Assembly (NCBI GenBank): GCA_029238935.1
Contig: JAQZBN010000030.1
Location: forward strand, 1 to 64,000
Length of the DNA stretch: 64,000 bases
Reading direction: 5' to 3'
Source of the DNA: Herbinix sp.
GTDB lineage: Bacteria; Bacillota; Clostridia; Lachnospirales; Lachnospiraceae
The notes below the pieces were generated by a model. The model had not been told where the DNA came from, made no database searches, and saw only the letters and a list, made by a program, of their open reading frames with translations. The translations under genes and the position numbers were made by a program. Positions 1-9,569 of this stretch are shown piece after piece (the stretch's first letter is position 1; each line of letters begins with the position of its first letter).

Positions 1-363
1 GCGGCTACTATGGCAGGAGCCATAGCACTTGCCATTGGTATCGGACTTCAAAACTTCCCGGAAGGCGCTGCAGTATCTATACCTCTTAGAAGAGAGGGTT
101 TATCAAGAACGAAAAGCTTTGTCTATGGGCAGGCATCCGGTATCGTGGAACCGATTGCAGGTGTTCTCGGTGCAGCTGCTGTCATAGCAATGAAACCAAT
201 TCTTCCTTATGCACTTTCCTTTGCGGCAGGAGCTATGATTTATGTTGTTGTGGAAGAGTTAATTCCGGAAGCTCAACAAGAAAAACATCATTCTAATGTA
301 GGAACAATTGGTGCTATGATTGGTTTTGCAATTATGATGTTATTGGATGTAGCGTTGGGTTGA
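1..363 (+). CDS. ZIP family metal transporter (GufA-like), C-terminal part
   Basis: The reading frame is open from the first base, so the gene begins upstream and only about 120 C-terminal residues are present. The fragment has hydrophobic segments separated by a conserved QNFPEG motif and a GQASGIVEP motif. These correspond to the metal-binding fourth and fifth membrane helices of ZIP transporters; Gln in place of the first His is typical of the GufA subgroup as I recall it. ZIP proteins import divalent metals such as zinc across the cytoplasmic membrane. The metal cannot be told from this fragment. The protein ends in a hydrophobic helix, as the family does, followed by tandem stops and a hairpin, so the 3' end looks intact. 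Confidence 0.85.
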   Translation, partial: AATMAGAIALAIGIGLQNFPEGAAVSIPLRREGLSRTKSFVYGQASGIVEPIAGVLGAAAVIAMKPILPYALSFAAGAMIYVVVEELIPEAQQEKHHSNVGTIGAMIGFAIMMLLDVALG

Positions 364-393
364 TAAATAAAAGAAAAACAAAAAACAATAACG

Positions 394-424
394 AATGGCT
401 GCGTAGTAATGATACGCAGCCATT
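394..424 (+). terminator. Hairpin after ZIP gene
   Basis: A perfect 12-bp stem (394-405 with 413-424) and 7-nt loop lie 30 bases after the ZIP stop codon. The U-tract that follows is weak (TTTCTAGTT). A-rich sequence upstream would give a U-tail on the opposite strand, so it may act in both directions. Confidence 0.6.
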
Positions 425-693
425 TCTAGTTAAATTGTTGTATCAATTTAAATCGATCGTAAGCTGTGAAGAGTTTCTGGTAATATTGTTTTTCATAGTC
501 ACACCACCTAATATTAATTTTCTACTTTGACTAAAACAAATATGAACTTTCATGTATATAAATCATACATCAAATAACATAATATTACAATTATATCAAT
601 CTAAACATTGATAGGTATTATAAGGCGTATAGATAATTGGAGTAATAATTCAATGCAATAATGATATTTAGCCAAAATAAGTTATATTTAGTC

Positions 694-722
694 TTGACAT
701 TGATGAAACAGAGATGTATATT
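694..722 (+). promoter_or_regulatory. Predicted sigma-A promoter for argC leader
   Basis: TTGACA at 694-699 and TATATT at 717-722 with a 17-bp spacer. It would start transcription near 730, giving a leader of about 300 nt before argC. No other credible gene start lies between. The stretch 425-693 holds nothing else that I can recognise. Confidence 0.55.
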
Positions 723-769
723 AACTTAATAAAATGAATAAATATACATATTGTAATGATTATTTAAAA

Positions 770-1012
770 AGGATAAGGATAATTGAATAGAAGAGTAATA
801 ACGAATTGTATATATGGATTGTAAAACGAATTACAAAGATGAACGATAAAAACAAATTGTAGTGATGAAGTGTAAAAACGAATTGCTTAGATGTACTGTA
901 AACAAATTGTAATGATGAATAGCAAAACGAATTGTAAAACGAAAAGCAAAAATGAATGGTAAAACGAGTAGAAAGACGAATAGTAAAGGTGAGTAACAAA
1001 GATAAGTTATAA
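770..1012 (+). repeat. Degenerate short repeats in argC leader
   Basis: The sequence repeatedly returns to the 12-mer ACGAATTGTAAA and variants (ACAAATTGTA, ACGAATTACA, ACGAATAGTA) at irregular 12-25 nt spacing. Copies differ from each other and there are no fixed spacers, so this is not a CRISPR array. It is very A-rich on the plus strand and would be an unstructured transcribed leader if the promoter at 694 is real. Long minus-strand frames here are compositional artefacts. Confidence 0.6.
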
Positions 1013-1030
1013 TGAAAGGTTTGGTATCAT

Positions 1031-1984
1031 ATGAAAAAGAAAATATACGTTGACGGACAAACAGGCACAACAGGATTAAAAATACATGAACGATTGAGTC
1101 TATACCCTGAACTGGATATGATTACGATCGATTATGATAAAAGAAGGGATCCCCAGGAAAGAGCGAAATGCTTAAATGAAGCAGATATCGTTTTCCTGTG
1201 TCTTCCGGATGATGCGGCTAAAGAAGCAGTAGGTCTTATTACGAATGATACTACGAGAGTGATTGATGCCAGTACAGCGTATCGAACAGCAGCAGACTGG
1301 ACCTATGGACTTCCGGAGTTATCGAAGGAGAATCGGGTAGCAATTAAAAACAGCAAAAGAGTAAGTAATCCCGGTTGCCATGCGACAGCATTTATACTAT
1401 CCGTTTATCCGCTCATTGCAAAAGAAATAATGTCACCTTATTATCCGGTTAGTTGTCATAGCATCACTGGATACAGCGGTGGTGGCAAGGGATTGATCGA
1501 TAAATATGAGCAGCTGGACGGAAAGAATGAATACACAAAAGCTCCTAGACCCTATGGTTTAAACTTAAATCATAAGCATCTTCCTGAGATGGCAATGCGT
1601 TCCGGGTTGATGGAAGCTCCGATCTTCGTACCGGTGGTAAGTAATTTTTATCAAGGATTGGCTGTATCAGTACCTATTCATACAAAACTTCTGAATAAGA
1701 AATTAAATGCTAAGGAGATTCACGAACTCCTCTGTGAGCATTACCAAGGAGAGAAGTTTGTTAAGGTAATGCCCTATGGAGATGATTCTGTATTGTTTGA
1801 TGGAGCATTGGATATCACTGCGTGCAATAATACTAATTACGCTGAGATATTTGTATTTGGCAATGACTCAAAGGGCAGTGCGGTTATTATGACGAGGTTG
1901 GATAACCTTGGAAAAGGTGCATCGGGAGCAGCTATTCAGAATATGAATCTTATGCTTGGGTTTGATGAAGGTCTGCATCTGTAA
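1031..1984 (+). CDS. argC: N-acetyl-gamma-glutamyl-phosphate reductase, short type
   Basis: Cytosolic NADPH-dependent enzyme of arginine synthesis that reduces N-acetylglutamyl phosphate to the semialdehyde. At 317 residues it belongs to the shorter (type 2) ArgC class. The N-terminal Rossmann fold contains GQTGTTG (about 9-15). The catalytic cysteine is in SNPGCHAT (Cys116), and the conserved histidine region NHKHLPEM follows. Start ATG at 1031 has AAAGG about 12 bases upstream. No other arg gene is nearby, so it stands alone behind a long repeat-rich leader. It could have a specialised role rather than the main arginine pathway, but nothing in the sequence demonstrates that. Confidence 0.9.
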   Translation: MKKKIYVDGQTGTTGLKIHERLSLYPELDMITIDYDKRRDPQERAKCLNEADIVFLCLPDDAAKEAVGLITNDTTRVIDASTAYRTAADWTYGLPELSKENRVAIKNSKRVSNPGCHATAFILSVYPLIAKEIMSPYYPVSCHSITGYSGGGKGLIDKYEQLDGKNEYTKAPRPYGLNLNHKHLPEMAMRSGLMEAPIFVPVVSNFYQGLAVSVPIHTKLLNKKLNAKEIHELLCEHYQGEKFVKVMPYGDDSVLFDGALDITACNNTNYAEIFVFGNDSKGSAVIMTRLDNLGKGASGAAIQNMNLMLGFDEGLHL

Positions 1985-2166
1985 ATCAGGTTTCAGGGTT
2001 TGATGTTGATCAATGAGTCGTGATAAATAATGAATAAAGCTACAGAATAACTGTAAGAACTCCTTATTAATCTAAAATTTAGTGATAAACCAAAATGATT
2101 GATGTATAATAATGGTAGTAATTCACTATAGTTGGAAATGTAGAATTGATTCTGGAGGAATAAGAT

Positions 2167-2538
2167 ATGTTTAAAAAGATGCTTATCGTTACTTTAGTTT
2201 TATTACTTTTATCTGGGTGTAAAAAGAGTACTGAACTTATAGAACCGTATGAAATGACGAACCATAATATTGAAACTTTGAATAGTGCAGAAGAACAGGG
2301 AGTATATGAAATTTATAGTTTAAAAAAACAGTTAATTGTATATCGTGGAATTGATAATGGAGTTAAAACAATGACTTATTCAATTAATAATAATCAGTTA
2401 ACAATCTTTTTTGAGACAGAGGAGTTAAGCCAACCAAAGGATTTCGCATATAAGATTAGTTCTACTTCCTCTTTTGACTCTATTCAAATTCAAATAGATG
2501 GGAAAGGAGAAGCTTTTCATACCATCTTTGCAGAATAG
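2167..2538 (+). CDS. Small lipoprotein of unknown function
   Basis: 123 residues with a classic type II signal peptide: two lysines, a leucine-rich core, then lipobox LSGC with the lipidated cysteine at 18. The remaining ~105 residues are hydrophilic, rich in Asn, Ser and Glu, with a beta-strand-like pattern. I do not recognise a family. A strong GGAGGA ribosome site precedes the ATG. It is probably anchored on the outer face of the cytoplasmic membrane. It is monocistronic or loosely linked to the downstream symporter (174 bases away). Confidence 0.7.
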   Translation: MFKKMLIVTLVLLLLSGCKKSTELIEPYEMTNHNIETLNSAEEQGVYEIYSLKKQLIVYRGIDNGVKTMTYSINNNQLTIFFETEELSQPKDFAYKISSTSSFDSIQIQIDGKGEAFHTIFAE

Positions 2539-2712
2539 GATTTCCTATCTTATAACACTTTACTCTTTACGAACTATATTAATAATATTCGCTCATCTTC
2601 TTTCTATGGTGTTTTTAGGAATTATGTTGAAGAATTTACCAAGCGGAGTTATGATAATTATAAAGCTTTATATTAATTTTCATAGGGGGTTTCCCGGAAA
2701 GGCTTGGTAAGC

Positions 2713-4038
2713 ATGGAGAAGAGCAAATATCAAACAAGCCGCGTAGAGCGGTTATCTTATGGAGGCTTTTTTCTTGGTCAAAATATTATTTATGTAATTC
2801 CATTCCAGTTTCTAACCTATTTCTACACCGAATATGTAGGTTTATCTCTTGCGGATACAACCCTTTTACTTCTGATTGCTAAGGTATGGGATGCAGTCAA
2901 TGATCCAATCATGGGTGCTATCGTGGATAAATGTAATTTTAGAAAAGGGAAGTATCTTCCTTGGCTAAAATTTGTCACCTATGTTCTTCCCTTGTCTTTA
3001 TTCTTCTTATTACTACCAATCCAAGGACCCTATCTACTTAAACTTTTGTATGCATACATAACGTATATCTTGTTTGATATGATCTATACAATTTCAGATT
3101 CCCCTTTGTTTTCTCTTGCTACTGTTATGAGTAGTTCCTCTTACGAGAGGAATATCTTAATGTCCCACGGAAGATTAGCTGCGGCCGTTGCTGCAATTAC
3201 CAGTGCCGCATTTATGAGTATCAAAGCTAATGTTGGTTGGACATTGACAGTAGGAATCTATTGTCTGATTTCCTTTCTTGTTATGTTTCCCATGCAAATG
3301 AAAGCCAAAGAAAGAGTGAACTACATAAGAAGTGAAGATATTTCGTTTCTTAAGATCTTTCAACTACTTTTTCGTAATAAATATTTATTCATTTATTACA
3401 TTGGGTATATGGCGATCGGAACGACAAATACATTGCAAATTATGGCTGTATATTTTGCTAAATCCAATCTGGGTGACGAAGCATTCGTCTCAGTCATTAT
3501 GGCTGTCGTAATACTCCCGGTAATTATATTAGCCCCCTTTTTGCCCTACTTAATTAAATGGTTTGGAAAAAAGAAACTTACGGTGGTCTGTTCCATAGCT
3601 ACCATATTATTATCGATAATACAGTATAAATCAGGATACGAAAATTTTATCCTTTTTCTGGTGATTGCTGCCATCCGCGTCGCTTTTATGCAAATACCTT
3701 TAATGCTGTATGGAATGTTTACAAGTGATTGCATTGAATACGGAGCAAGCAAAAATGGCGAGCGGACGGAAGGAATGGCATTTTCACTTCAAACCTTTGT
3801 CACGAAGCTTTCGGCAGCCTTATGTAACACGATTTGTCTTTTGCTGCTGGGGTTTTATGGTTATGTACAAAAAGCTCCAAGGCAGACAAATTCTACCTTG
3901 GAGGGAATATGGATCATTATGAGTTTGGTTCCGATCATCGGATACGTGATTATGATTTTTATAATGCACTTTTACAATCTGGATGAAGCTTCGGTTGCAA
4001 GGATGGCGGAGCAGAATAGAACTAAAATACAGAATTAG
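2713..4038 (+). CDS. GPH family sugar:cation symporter (MelB-like MFS)
   Basis: About 441 residues with 12 predicted membrane helices. The N-terminal half carries the family signature NDPIMGAIVDK followed by a basic FRKGKYLPWL, typical of glycoside-pentoside-hexuronide symporters that import oligosaccharides or glycosides with Na+ or H+. A TTG in frame at 2704 is possible, but GGAAAGG (2696-2702) is correctly spaced only for ATG 2713, which I prefer. Its neighbours, a GH13 and a GH3 glycosidase 1-3 kb downstream, suggest it imports short gluco-oligosaccharides that they cleave in the cytoplasm. The specific sugar is inference. Its 3' end overlaps the convergent gene by 17 bases. Confidence 0.8.
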   Translation: MEKSKYQTSRVERLSYGGFFLGQNIIYVIPFQFLTYFYTEYVGLSLADTTLLLLIAKVWDAVNDPIMGAIVDKCNFRKGKYLPWLKFVTYVLPLSLFFLLLPIQGPYLLKLLYAYITYILFDMIYTISDSPLFSLATVMSSSSYERNILMSHGRLAAAVAAITSAAFMSIKANVGWTLTVGIYCLISFLVMFPMQMKAKERVNYIRSEDISFLKIFQLLFRNKYLFIYYIGYMAIGTTNTLQIMAVYFAKSNLGDEAFVSVIMAVVILPVIILAPFLPYLIKWFGKKKLTVVCSIATILLSIIQYKSGYENFILFLVIAAIRVAFMQIPLMLYGMFTSDCIEYGASKNGERTEGMAFSLQTFVTKLSAALCNTICLLLLGFYGYVQKAPRQTNSTLEGIWIIMSLVPIIGYVIMIFIMHFYNLDEASVARMAEQNRTKIQN

Positions 4039-4837
4039 GCATAGTTAGCAGATCTTCTTGCTTTGCTTCGTCTGATTTGTGAGATAGAACTCCGAATACA
4101 ACATAAAGTGTGGTAACTAGTATTGCAAAAAGGTTACGGCCCCATGCCGGTAGTTCCAGTTTGGTTAAATCTATCAGAAGATAAAGTAAACGTATTGTGA
4201 CCTTACTGTAGATTGCAACTTTGAAAATCCGTGCAAATTTAAGATTTATATTACCGGCTGCAGAAACAATCAATCCAATTAAGGAATAGAATAATCCTGT
4301 GAGGAAATATGCACCTACATTAAATAAATAAAGGAACAATGCAATCAGCGCTACCATTAGATACAAAAAAGGCTGGAAAACGGCTAAAGAATCTTTGGTT
4401 AGATGTAATCCACCTAGTTGAGCAAAATCTATCTCTTGAATTCTTCCATAGGAACGATAAACAAAGGCATTTGTTTTACTAATTAAAATGGTTTCTGTAT
4501 AGCTTTTGTCTATGTCATCATAAGTAAAATAGTCTATATCAGTATCAACTAATACATAGACATCTCCATCCATACCTTCATACCGTTCATCCACATGTAA
4601 TTCACCATTTTTCAGTTCAAAGTCTGGAACGTCTTCTTCAATGATATTATAGATTCCATTTGGTCCTACGAAAATCAAGGTGATCGGTATCATAGCTATT
4701 ACGGTAAGGAAGAGTGAAAATAAAAATACAAATCCTGTAAGCCTACCTCCACTCACTCTGGTTAATTTGAAGTATTTGTTTGGCTTTGTAATTGCATAAA
4801 AAATTTGAGTAAAAAAATTAGTCTTTGGTTGTAACAT
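4022..4837 (-). CDS. DUF1189 family membrane protein
   Basis: 271 residues. A cytoplasmic N-terminus (NFFTQIFYAI...KYFKLTRVSGGR) leads into a first membrane helix, then an extracytoplasmic loop containing IPDF-like VPDFELKNGELHVDE, and a C-terminal group of four or five helices. This arrangement matches the DUF1189 family of Firmicutes, whose function is not established. A GGAGG site lies four bases before the ATG. It is transcribed against the neighbouring symporter, sharing its last 17 bases with that gene's 3' end, and divergently from the GH13 gene with a 153-base shared upstream region. Confidence 0.75.
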   Translation of the reverse strand: MLQPKTNFFTQIFYAITKPNKYFKLTRVSGGRLTGFVFLFSLFLTVIAMIPITLIFVGPNGIYNIIEEDVPDFELKNGELHVDERYEGMDGDVYVLVDTDIDYFTYDDIDKSYTETILISKTNAFVYRSYGRIQEIDFAQLGGLHLTKDSLAVFQPFLYLMVALIALFLYLFNVGAYFLTGLFYSLIGLIVSAAGNINLKFARIFKVAIYSKVTIRLLYLLIDLTKLELPAWGRNLFAILVTTLYVVFGVLSHKSDEAKQEDLLTMPNSVF

Positions 4838-4990
4838 AAATCCTCCATTCTGCTATATCAGCATGTCAGGGAATAGTAATGTTATCTTACGTACCCTGTT
4901 TACAATATTCATAGTATATTTAAGGAGAGATTACTTGTCAATTGGTCTTTTATTTTATATGACGTTTATCCTATATCCGGGAGGTTATTT

Positions 4991-6886
4991 ATGAAGAGTA
5001 AACTAAATATGAACAGCAAAGTGAAGGAAGTATATCAAAATCCCATTGGCCATGATATCTTACGAAAGCTCTTGGTTCAACTGGATAAAAGTGAAACACT
5101 TCTTACAAATCCTATCATAGGTAATTTATCATTAAAGAGAATAGCATATTTTACCAAAGGGATGTTAGACCAAGGTTTTTTTTCTACGCTGCTGGATTTA
5201 CTTAATAGTGAAACCGATTATCCAAACAATTACCAGGGTGAGATCAAAAGAACCTGGTGGAAGGAAGCTGTAATATATCAGATCTACCCAAGAAGTTTTC
5301 AGGACTCGGACGGGGATGGGATTGGGGATCTGAAAGGAATTCAATCAAGGCTTGATTATCTTAAGGATTTAGGGGTTGACGCCCTATGGTTATCACCTAT
5401 TTATGATTCTCCGAATGATGATAATGGTTATGATATCCGTAACTATTTCGATATTATGAAAGAGTTTGGGACGATGGAGGACTTTCAAGTTTTACTGAAT
5501 GAAGTTCATCATAGAGGAATGAAATTAATTATGGATTTAGTGGTGAATCATACCTCGGATGAACATCCTTGGTTTCAATCTGCGCGAAACGACCCGGACT
5601 CTAAATACAAAAACTTTTATCATTTTAAAAAGTCAGAGGGTCATCCTCCGAATAACTGGACCTCCTTCTTTAGTGGCTCTGCTTGGAATTATTATGAGGA
5701 ACAAAAGGAATGGGCACTCCATCTTTTCTCAAAAAAGCAGATGGATTTGAACTGGGAGAACGAAGAAGTAAGAAAAGAAATCCGGGAAATGATCCGTTGG
5801 TGGCTGCGAAGAGGTGTTGATGGATTCCGTCTCGATGTGATCAATTATATCTCCAAACAGGAGGGATTACCGGAAGGTAATGAGAGCATAGGAAAGTTAA
5901 TGGGTTATTATGGGATTGAGCATTATTTTTATGGACCGAAGCTCCACGAATACTTAAAAGAATTAAAGGAAGCGGCCTTTGCCCCCTTTGATGCTTTCAC
6001 CGTGGGGGAAACACCCGGGGTAGGCATGGAGATGAGTAAGCTCTTAACCGCTCAGGAGAGGAAGGAACTGGATATGGTGTTTTCCTTTGATCATTTGGAA
6101 ACACCGGGGCATGTGAGATTTGAAGAGTATCAATATGATTTGAATTTTTTTAAAAGAACAATGATAGATTATATGGAACATTACGGTAGTTCCTGCTGGC
6201 TGTCCTTATTCTATGAAAATCATGATAATCCAAGAATGATATCGAAAATAAATGGGGATACCGCATACCGGCAGGTATTAGGGAAACTTCTGGCTATGAT
6301 GCAGTTAACGCTAAGAGGAACACCGTTTCTTTTCCAAGGGCAGGAAATTGGTGCAGTCAACAGACAGTTTTCCTCGATCGAAGAGTTTAGAGATGTGGAG
6401 AGTATCAATCTCTTTCATGAACTGAAAGAAACCATAGGGGAGGAAGCGGCACTTAAGAAAGTAATCAGTGGTAGCAGGGATCATGCAAGGTCACCGATGC
6501 AATGGAGCGGAGAACAGGGTGCAGGATTTAGTAAAGGTATCCCATGGAGTTTTATGGATGCAGATTATCAAGAGTGGAATGTGGAAAATCAATTATGCGA
6601 CAACAATTCCGTGCTGCGCTTTTATCAAGCTCTCATTCAGATAAGGAAGTTACATCGGCCTTTGATCTATGGAGAGTTTCGGGTAGTGAATCGAAACAGG
6701 AAAGATCTATTTACGTACTATAGAAAGTTGGACAGTGAAGAATTTTATGTAGAGTGTAATTTAAGCAGCCATCCTAAGAAGATAAGCAAAATACGGAAAG
6801 GATATCAATTAGTTTTATCAAATTATGAGACACAGTCGAAGCTATTAAGACCTTATGAAGCAAATCTATATCAAAAAATAAATTAA
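4991..6886 (+). CDS. GH13 alpha-glucosidase (oligo-1,6-glucosidase type) with N-terminal helical module
   Basis: 631 residues against ~550-560 for ordinary oligo-1,6-glucosidases. The GH13 barrel starts at about residue 88 (WWKEAVIYQIYPRSF). Region I is DLVVNH (182-187), the nucleophile Asp282 is in GFRLDVIN, the acid/base Glu340 in VGET, and the third carboxylate Asp412 in ENHD. Val after the nucleophile is the residue linked to alpha-1,6 preference in this subfamily, so isomaltose-type substrates are likely. No signal peptide, hence cytoplasmic. The first ~85 residues are not part of GH13 and resemble the C-terminal tail of the GH3 enzyme encoded next. A GGGAGG site precedes ATG 4991. It is probably co-transcribed with the GH3 gene 21 bases downstream. 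Confidence 0.88.
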   Translation: MKSKLNMNSKVKEVYQNPIGHDILRKLLVQLDKSETLLTNPIIGNLSLKRIAYFTKGMLDQGFFSTLLDLLNSETDYPNNYQGEIKRTWWKEAVIYQIYPRSFQDSDGDGIGDLKGIQSRLDYLKDLGVDALWLSPIYDSPNDDNGYDIRNYFDIMKEFGTMEDFQVLLNEVHHRGMKLIMDLVVNHTSDEHPWFQSARNDPDSKYKNFYHFKKSEGHPPNNWTSFFSGSAWNYYEEQKEWALHLFSKKQMDLNWENEEVRKEIREMIRWWLRRGVDGFRLDVINYISKQEGLPEGNESIGKLMGYYGIEHYFYGPKLHEYLKELKEAAFAPFDAFTVGETPGVGMEMSKLLTAQERKELDMVFSFDHLETPGHVRFEEYQYDLNFFKRTMIDYMEHYGSSCWLSLFYENHDNPRMISKINGDTAYRQVLGKLLAMMQLTLRGTPFLFQGQEIGAVNRQFSSIEEFRDVESINLFHELKETIGEEAALKKVISGSRDHARSPMQWSGEQGAGFSKGIPWSFMDADYQEWNVENQLCDNNSVLRFYQALIQIRKLHRPLIYGEFRVVNRNRKDLFTYYRKLDSEEFYVECNLSSHPKKISKIRKGYQLVLSNYETQSKLLRPYEANLYQKIN

Positions 6887-6907
6887 TTAATTTGGGAGAA
6901 TACAAAG

Positions 6908-9418
6908 ATGCAAACAGAAGGGGAGGTACGGATGAATGACCAAGGAGCAGATAAGGTAGATATACTTGACAATGAAACACTGAGAAAAAAGCAAGTAAAA
7001 GAATTAGTACAACAAATGACCTTAGAAGAGAAGGCAGGGCTTTGCTCCGGTCAGGATTATTGGACTTTAAAATCAGTGGAACGACTGGGTTTACAGCCTA
7101 TTATGATGGCAGATGGTCCACATGGAGTTCGCAAGCAAATTGAGACTAAGGATAATTTAGGGATTGGCGACAGTGAACCGGCGGTTTGTTTTCCTACTGC
7201 CAGTGCATTGGCCTGCAGCTTTGACAGAGAACTGCTGTATGAGGTGGGTGAAGCGATCGGTGAAGAATGTCTACAGGAAGGAGTTTCTGTAATTCTGGGT
7301 CCTGGTGTAAATCAGAAACGCAGCCCTTTGTGTGGGAGAAATTTTGAATACTTCAGTGAAGATCCATTGGTTTCGGGAGAGCTGGCTGCAGAGATGATCC
7401 AAGGGGTTCAAAGTAAGGGGATAGGGACGTCCCTGAAGCATTTTGCCGTTAACAATCAAGAAACCAGGAGAATGACCACCAGTGCGGTTGTGGACGAGAG
7501 AACCCTGAGGGAGACGTATCTGAAAGCCTTTGAAATCGCTGTAGCAAAGGGAAAGCCTTGGACGGTAATGTGTTCCTATAATCAATTGAATGGTACCTAC
7601 TGTAGCGAACATGATTTTTTGTTATCTGATATCCTAAGAAAAGAATGGGGTTTTAAGGGCTTGGTAGTATCCGACTGGGGTGCGGTCAGTGACAGAGCAG
7701 CTGGGGTGAAAGCGGGTCTGGATCTTGAGATGCCTGGCAGTAATGGAAGCAATGATCGTAAGATTATAGATGCAGTTAAGAATGGTGATCTTTCTCTTGA
7801 AGCTCTTGATAAATCAGCTTGCCAGGTTACAGAATTGATTTTAAAAGGGATGGAAAACCGCAAGAGTAATTATCATTATGATGCAGAACAGCATCACCAA
7901 CTGGCAATTTGTGCGGCGCAAGAGTCCGCTGTTTTATTAAAAAATAAGGACTGCATTCTTCCGGGAAAAACGAATCAAAGGGTGGCAGTCATTGGTACGC
8001 TAGCCAAGGAACCTAGGTATCAAGGAGCTGGAAGTTCAAAGATACATCCATTTCATATTGAGAATGCCTGGGACTCCTTTGTGCGTTATTCCATGGATGT
8101 CGAATATGCGGATGGTTATACGATCAATGGAAGAGTAAGTAAGATGACTCAGGAAGAGGATAAACTATTTCATGAAGCCCTAAAAATAGCTAGTGATAAG
8201 GAGGTAGTATATCTTTTTGCAGGTTTACCGGAAGGTTATGAAAGCGAAGGTTTTGACCGTACTGGTTTATCCCTTCCTATGAATCAGAATTGTTTGATTG
8301 AAGCCTTGGTACAGGTAAATCCCAACGTAGTGGTAATCTTACAGGGAGGAGCACCAATGGAGCTTCCATGGGCAGACAAGGTAAAGGGTATCTTACTATG
8401 CTATCTGGGGGGTGAAGGTGGTGGAGCAGCAGCGGTGAATCTACTGCTAGGTAAGGCTGTTCCCAGTGGCAAACTGGCAGAAACCTGGCCTTTGAAACTT
8501 TCCGATAATCCTAGTTATCTTTATTTTCCAGGAGAAAGGAATACCGTAGAATATCGGGAAAGTATTTATGTCGGATACCGCTATTATGAAGCGGCGAAAA
8601 AAACAGTTCGATATCCCTTTGGCTATGGGCTTTCCTATACATCCTTTTCATATAAAAATTTAATGATAAATCATAGCGAATACGATTATGGTGATGAAAT
8701 TGTAATTTCCTTTGAACTAACCAATCATGGTACGGTAAAAGGGAAGGAAACGGTCATGGTATTTGTAGGACATCAGAGTGATCAGGTGTTTTTACCGATA
8801 AAAGAATTAAGAGAATTTCAAAAAATCAGTTTAGAACCGGGAGAGACAAAGAAGGTTACTGTGATATTGGATACGAAGACCTTTGGTTATTATAATACGA
8901 TTCTAAAAGACTGGTATGCGCAACCGGGCGAATATCGGATTATGGTTTGCTCCTCAGTAGATGTCTGTCATTTGTCGGATACCATTACAATACATAATAA
9001 AGTTCAACCACAACCAAATTATGCACAGATATGTCCATCCTATTTTCACCTTTGCGAGGGTAATTTAAGGATACCAGATCAGGAATTTCAGAGTCTGTAT
9101 GGAAGTGATTTGCCGGAGAGTAATTTGGTAACGAAGAGACCGTATGATAGAAATCATACCTTAGAAGATGTTAGACATACTATGATAGGACGAACGATAT
9201 TACTCATCAGTAAGATCATAGCTAAGAAATATTCCTATGGAAGTATGGAAGAGGAAAAGATGATTCTCTCCTCAGTGATGGAAATACCTTTTCGTTCCTT
9301 ACCCTCGATGAGTGGTGGAATGGTATCAGAAAAATTTTTGGAGGGACTACTCACTATAATGAATGGTCACTTTTTGAAAGGTATAGGGATAATGGTGAAA
9401 AAGGAGAAGGAAAAATAA
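6908..9418 (+). CDS. GH3 family beta-glucosidase with C-terminal helical tail
   Basis: 836 residues, cytoplasmic (no signal peptide). The N-terminal TIM barrel has ADGPHGVR, the substrate-binding SLKHFAVNN (175-183) and the nucleophile Asp256 in VVSDWGA. The alpha/beta sandwich domain carries the ESEGFDR acid/base region (445-451). A fibronectin-III-like domain follows at roughly 570-690. The last ~80 residues are a helical tail ending in a GLLTIMNG motif. The family hydrolyses beta-linked glucosides from the non-reducing end. An alternative start at ATG 6932 has a better ribosome site (AGGGGAGG) and would remove eight residues. It forms an operon with the alpha-glucosidase, so both linkage types may be handled after uptake by the nearby symporter. 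Confidence 0.87.
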   Translation: MQTEGEVRMNDQGADKVDILDNETLRKKQVKELVQQMTLEEKAGLCSGQDYWTLKSVERLGLQPIMMADGPHGVRKQIETKDNLGIGDSEPAVCFPTASALACSFDRELLYEVGEAIGEECLQEGVSVILGPGVNQKRSPLCGRNFEYFSEDPLVSGELAAEMIQGVQSKGIGTSLKHFAVNNQETRRMTTSAVVDERTLRETYLKAFEIAVAKGKPWTVMCSYNQLNGTYCSEHDFLLSDILRKEWGFKGLVVSDWGAVSDRAAGVKAGLDLEMPGSNGSNDRKIIDAVKNGDLSLEALDKSACQVTELILKGMENRKSNYHYDAEQHHQLAICAAQESAVLLKNKDCILPGKTNQRVAVIGTLAKEPRYQGAGSSKIHPFHIENAWDSFVRYSMDVEYADGYTINGRVSKMTQEEDKLFHEALKIASDKEVVYLFAGLPEGYESEGFDRTGLSLPMNQNCLIEALVQVNPNVVVILQGGAPMELPWADKVKGILLCYLGGEGGGAAAVNLLLGKAVPSGKLAETWPLKLSDNPSYLYFPGERNTVEYRESIYVGYRYYEAAKKTVRYPFGYGLSYTSFSYKNLMINHSEYDYGDEIVISFELTNHGTVKGKETVMVFVGHQSDQVFLPIKELREFQKISLEPGETKKVTVILDTKTFGYYNTILKDWYAQPGEYRIMVCSSVDVCHLSDTITIHNKVQPQPNYAQICPSYFHLCEGNLRIPDQEFQSLYGSDLPESNLVTKRPYDRNHTLEDVRHTMIGRTILLISKIIAKKYSYGSMEEEKMILSSVMEIPFRSLPSMSGGMVSEKFLEGLLTIMNGHFLKGIGIMVKKEKEK

Positions 9419-9569
9419 GAGTATTTTCTTATGTCCTTTGGTTGCTACCGATGAACAATTAGAAGCAGGCTTTCAGATTTTAGAACAAGCAATTATTCTA
9501 TGTACGTAGTAATAGAATACATAGTAGCATGGGTATAATGTAAAGTAAGAACGCTGATAGGTGGTATTC

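Noticed and set aside
770..1012. Possible CRISPR array
   Set aside because: Units are short, diverged and irregularly spaced, with no unique spacers and no cas genes.
760..1070. Two long minus-strand frames across the argC leader
   Set aside because: They are rich in Phe, Tyr, Ser and Ile because the plus strand is A-rich and repetitive. No ribosome sites.
2498..2710. A 70-codon frame overlapping the lipoprotein end
   Set aside because: It lacks a ribosome site, overlaps the lipoprotein in another frame and has no recognisable pattern.
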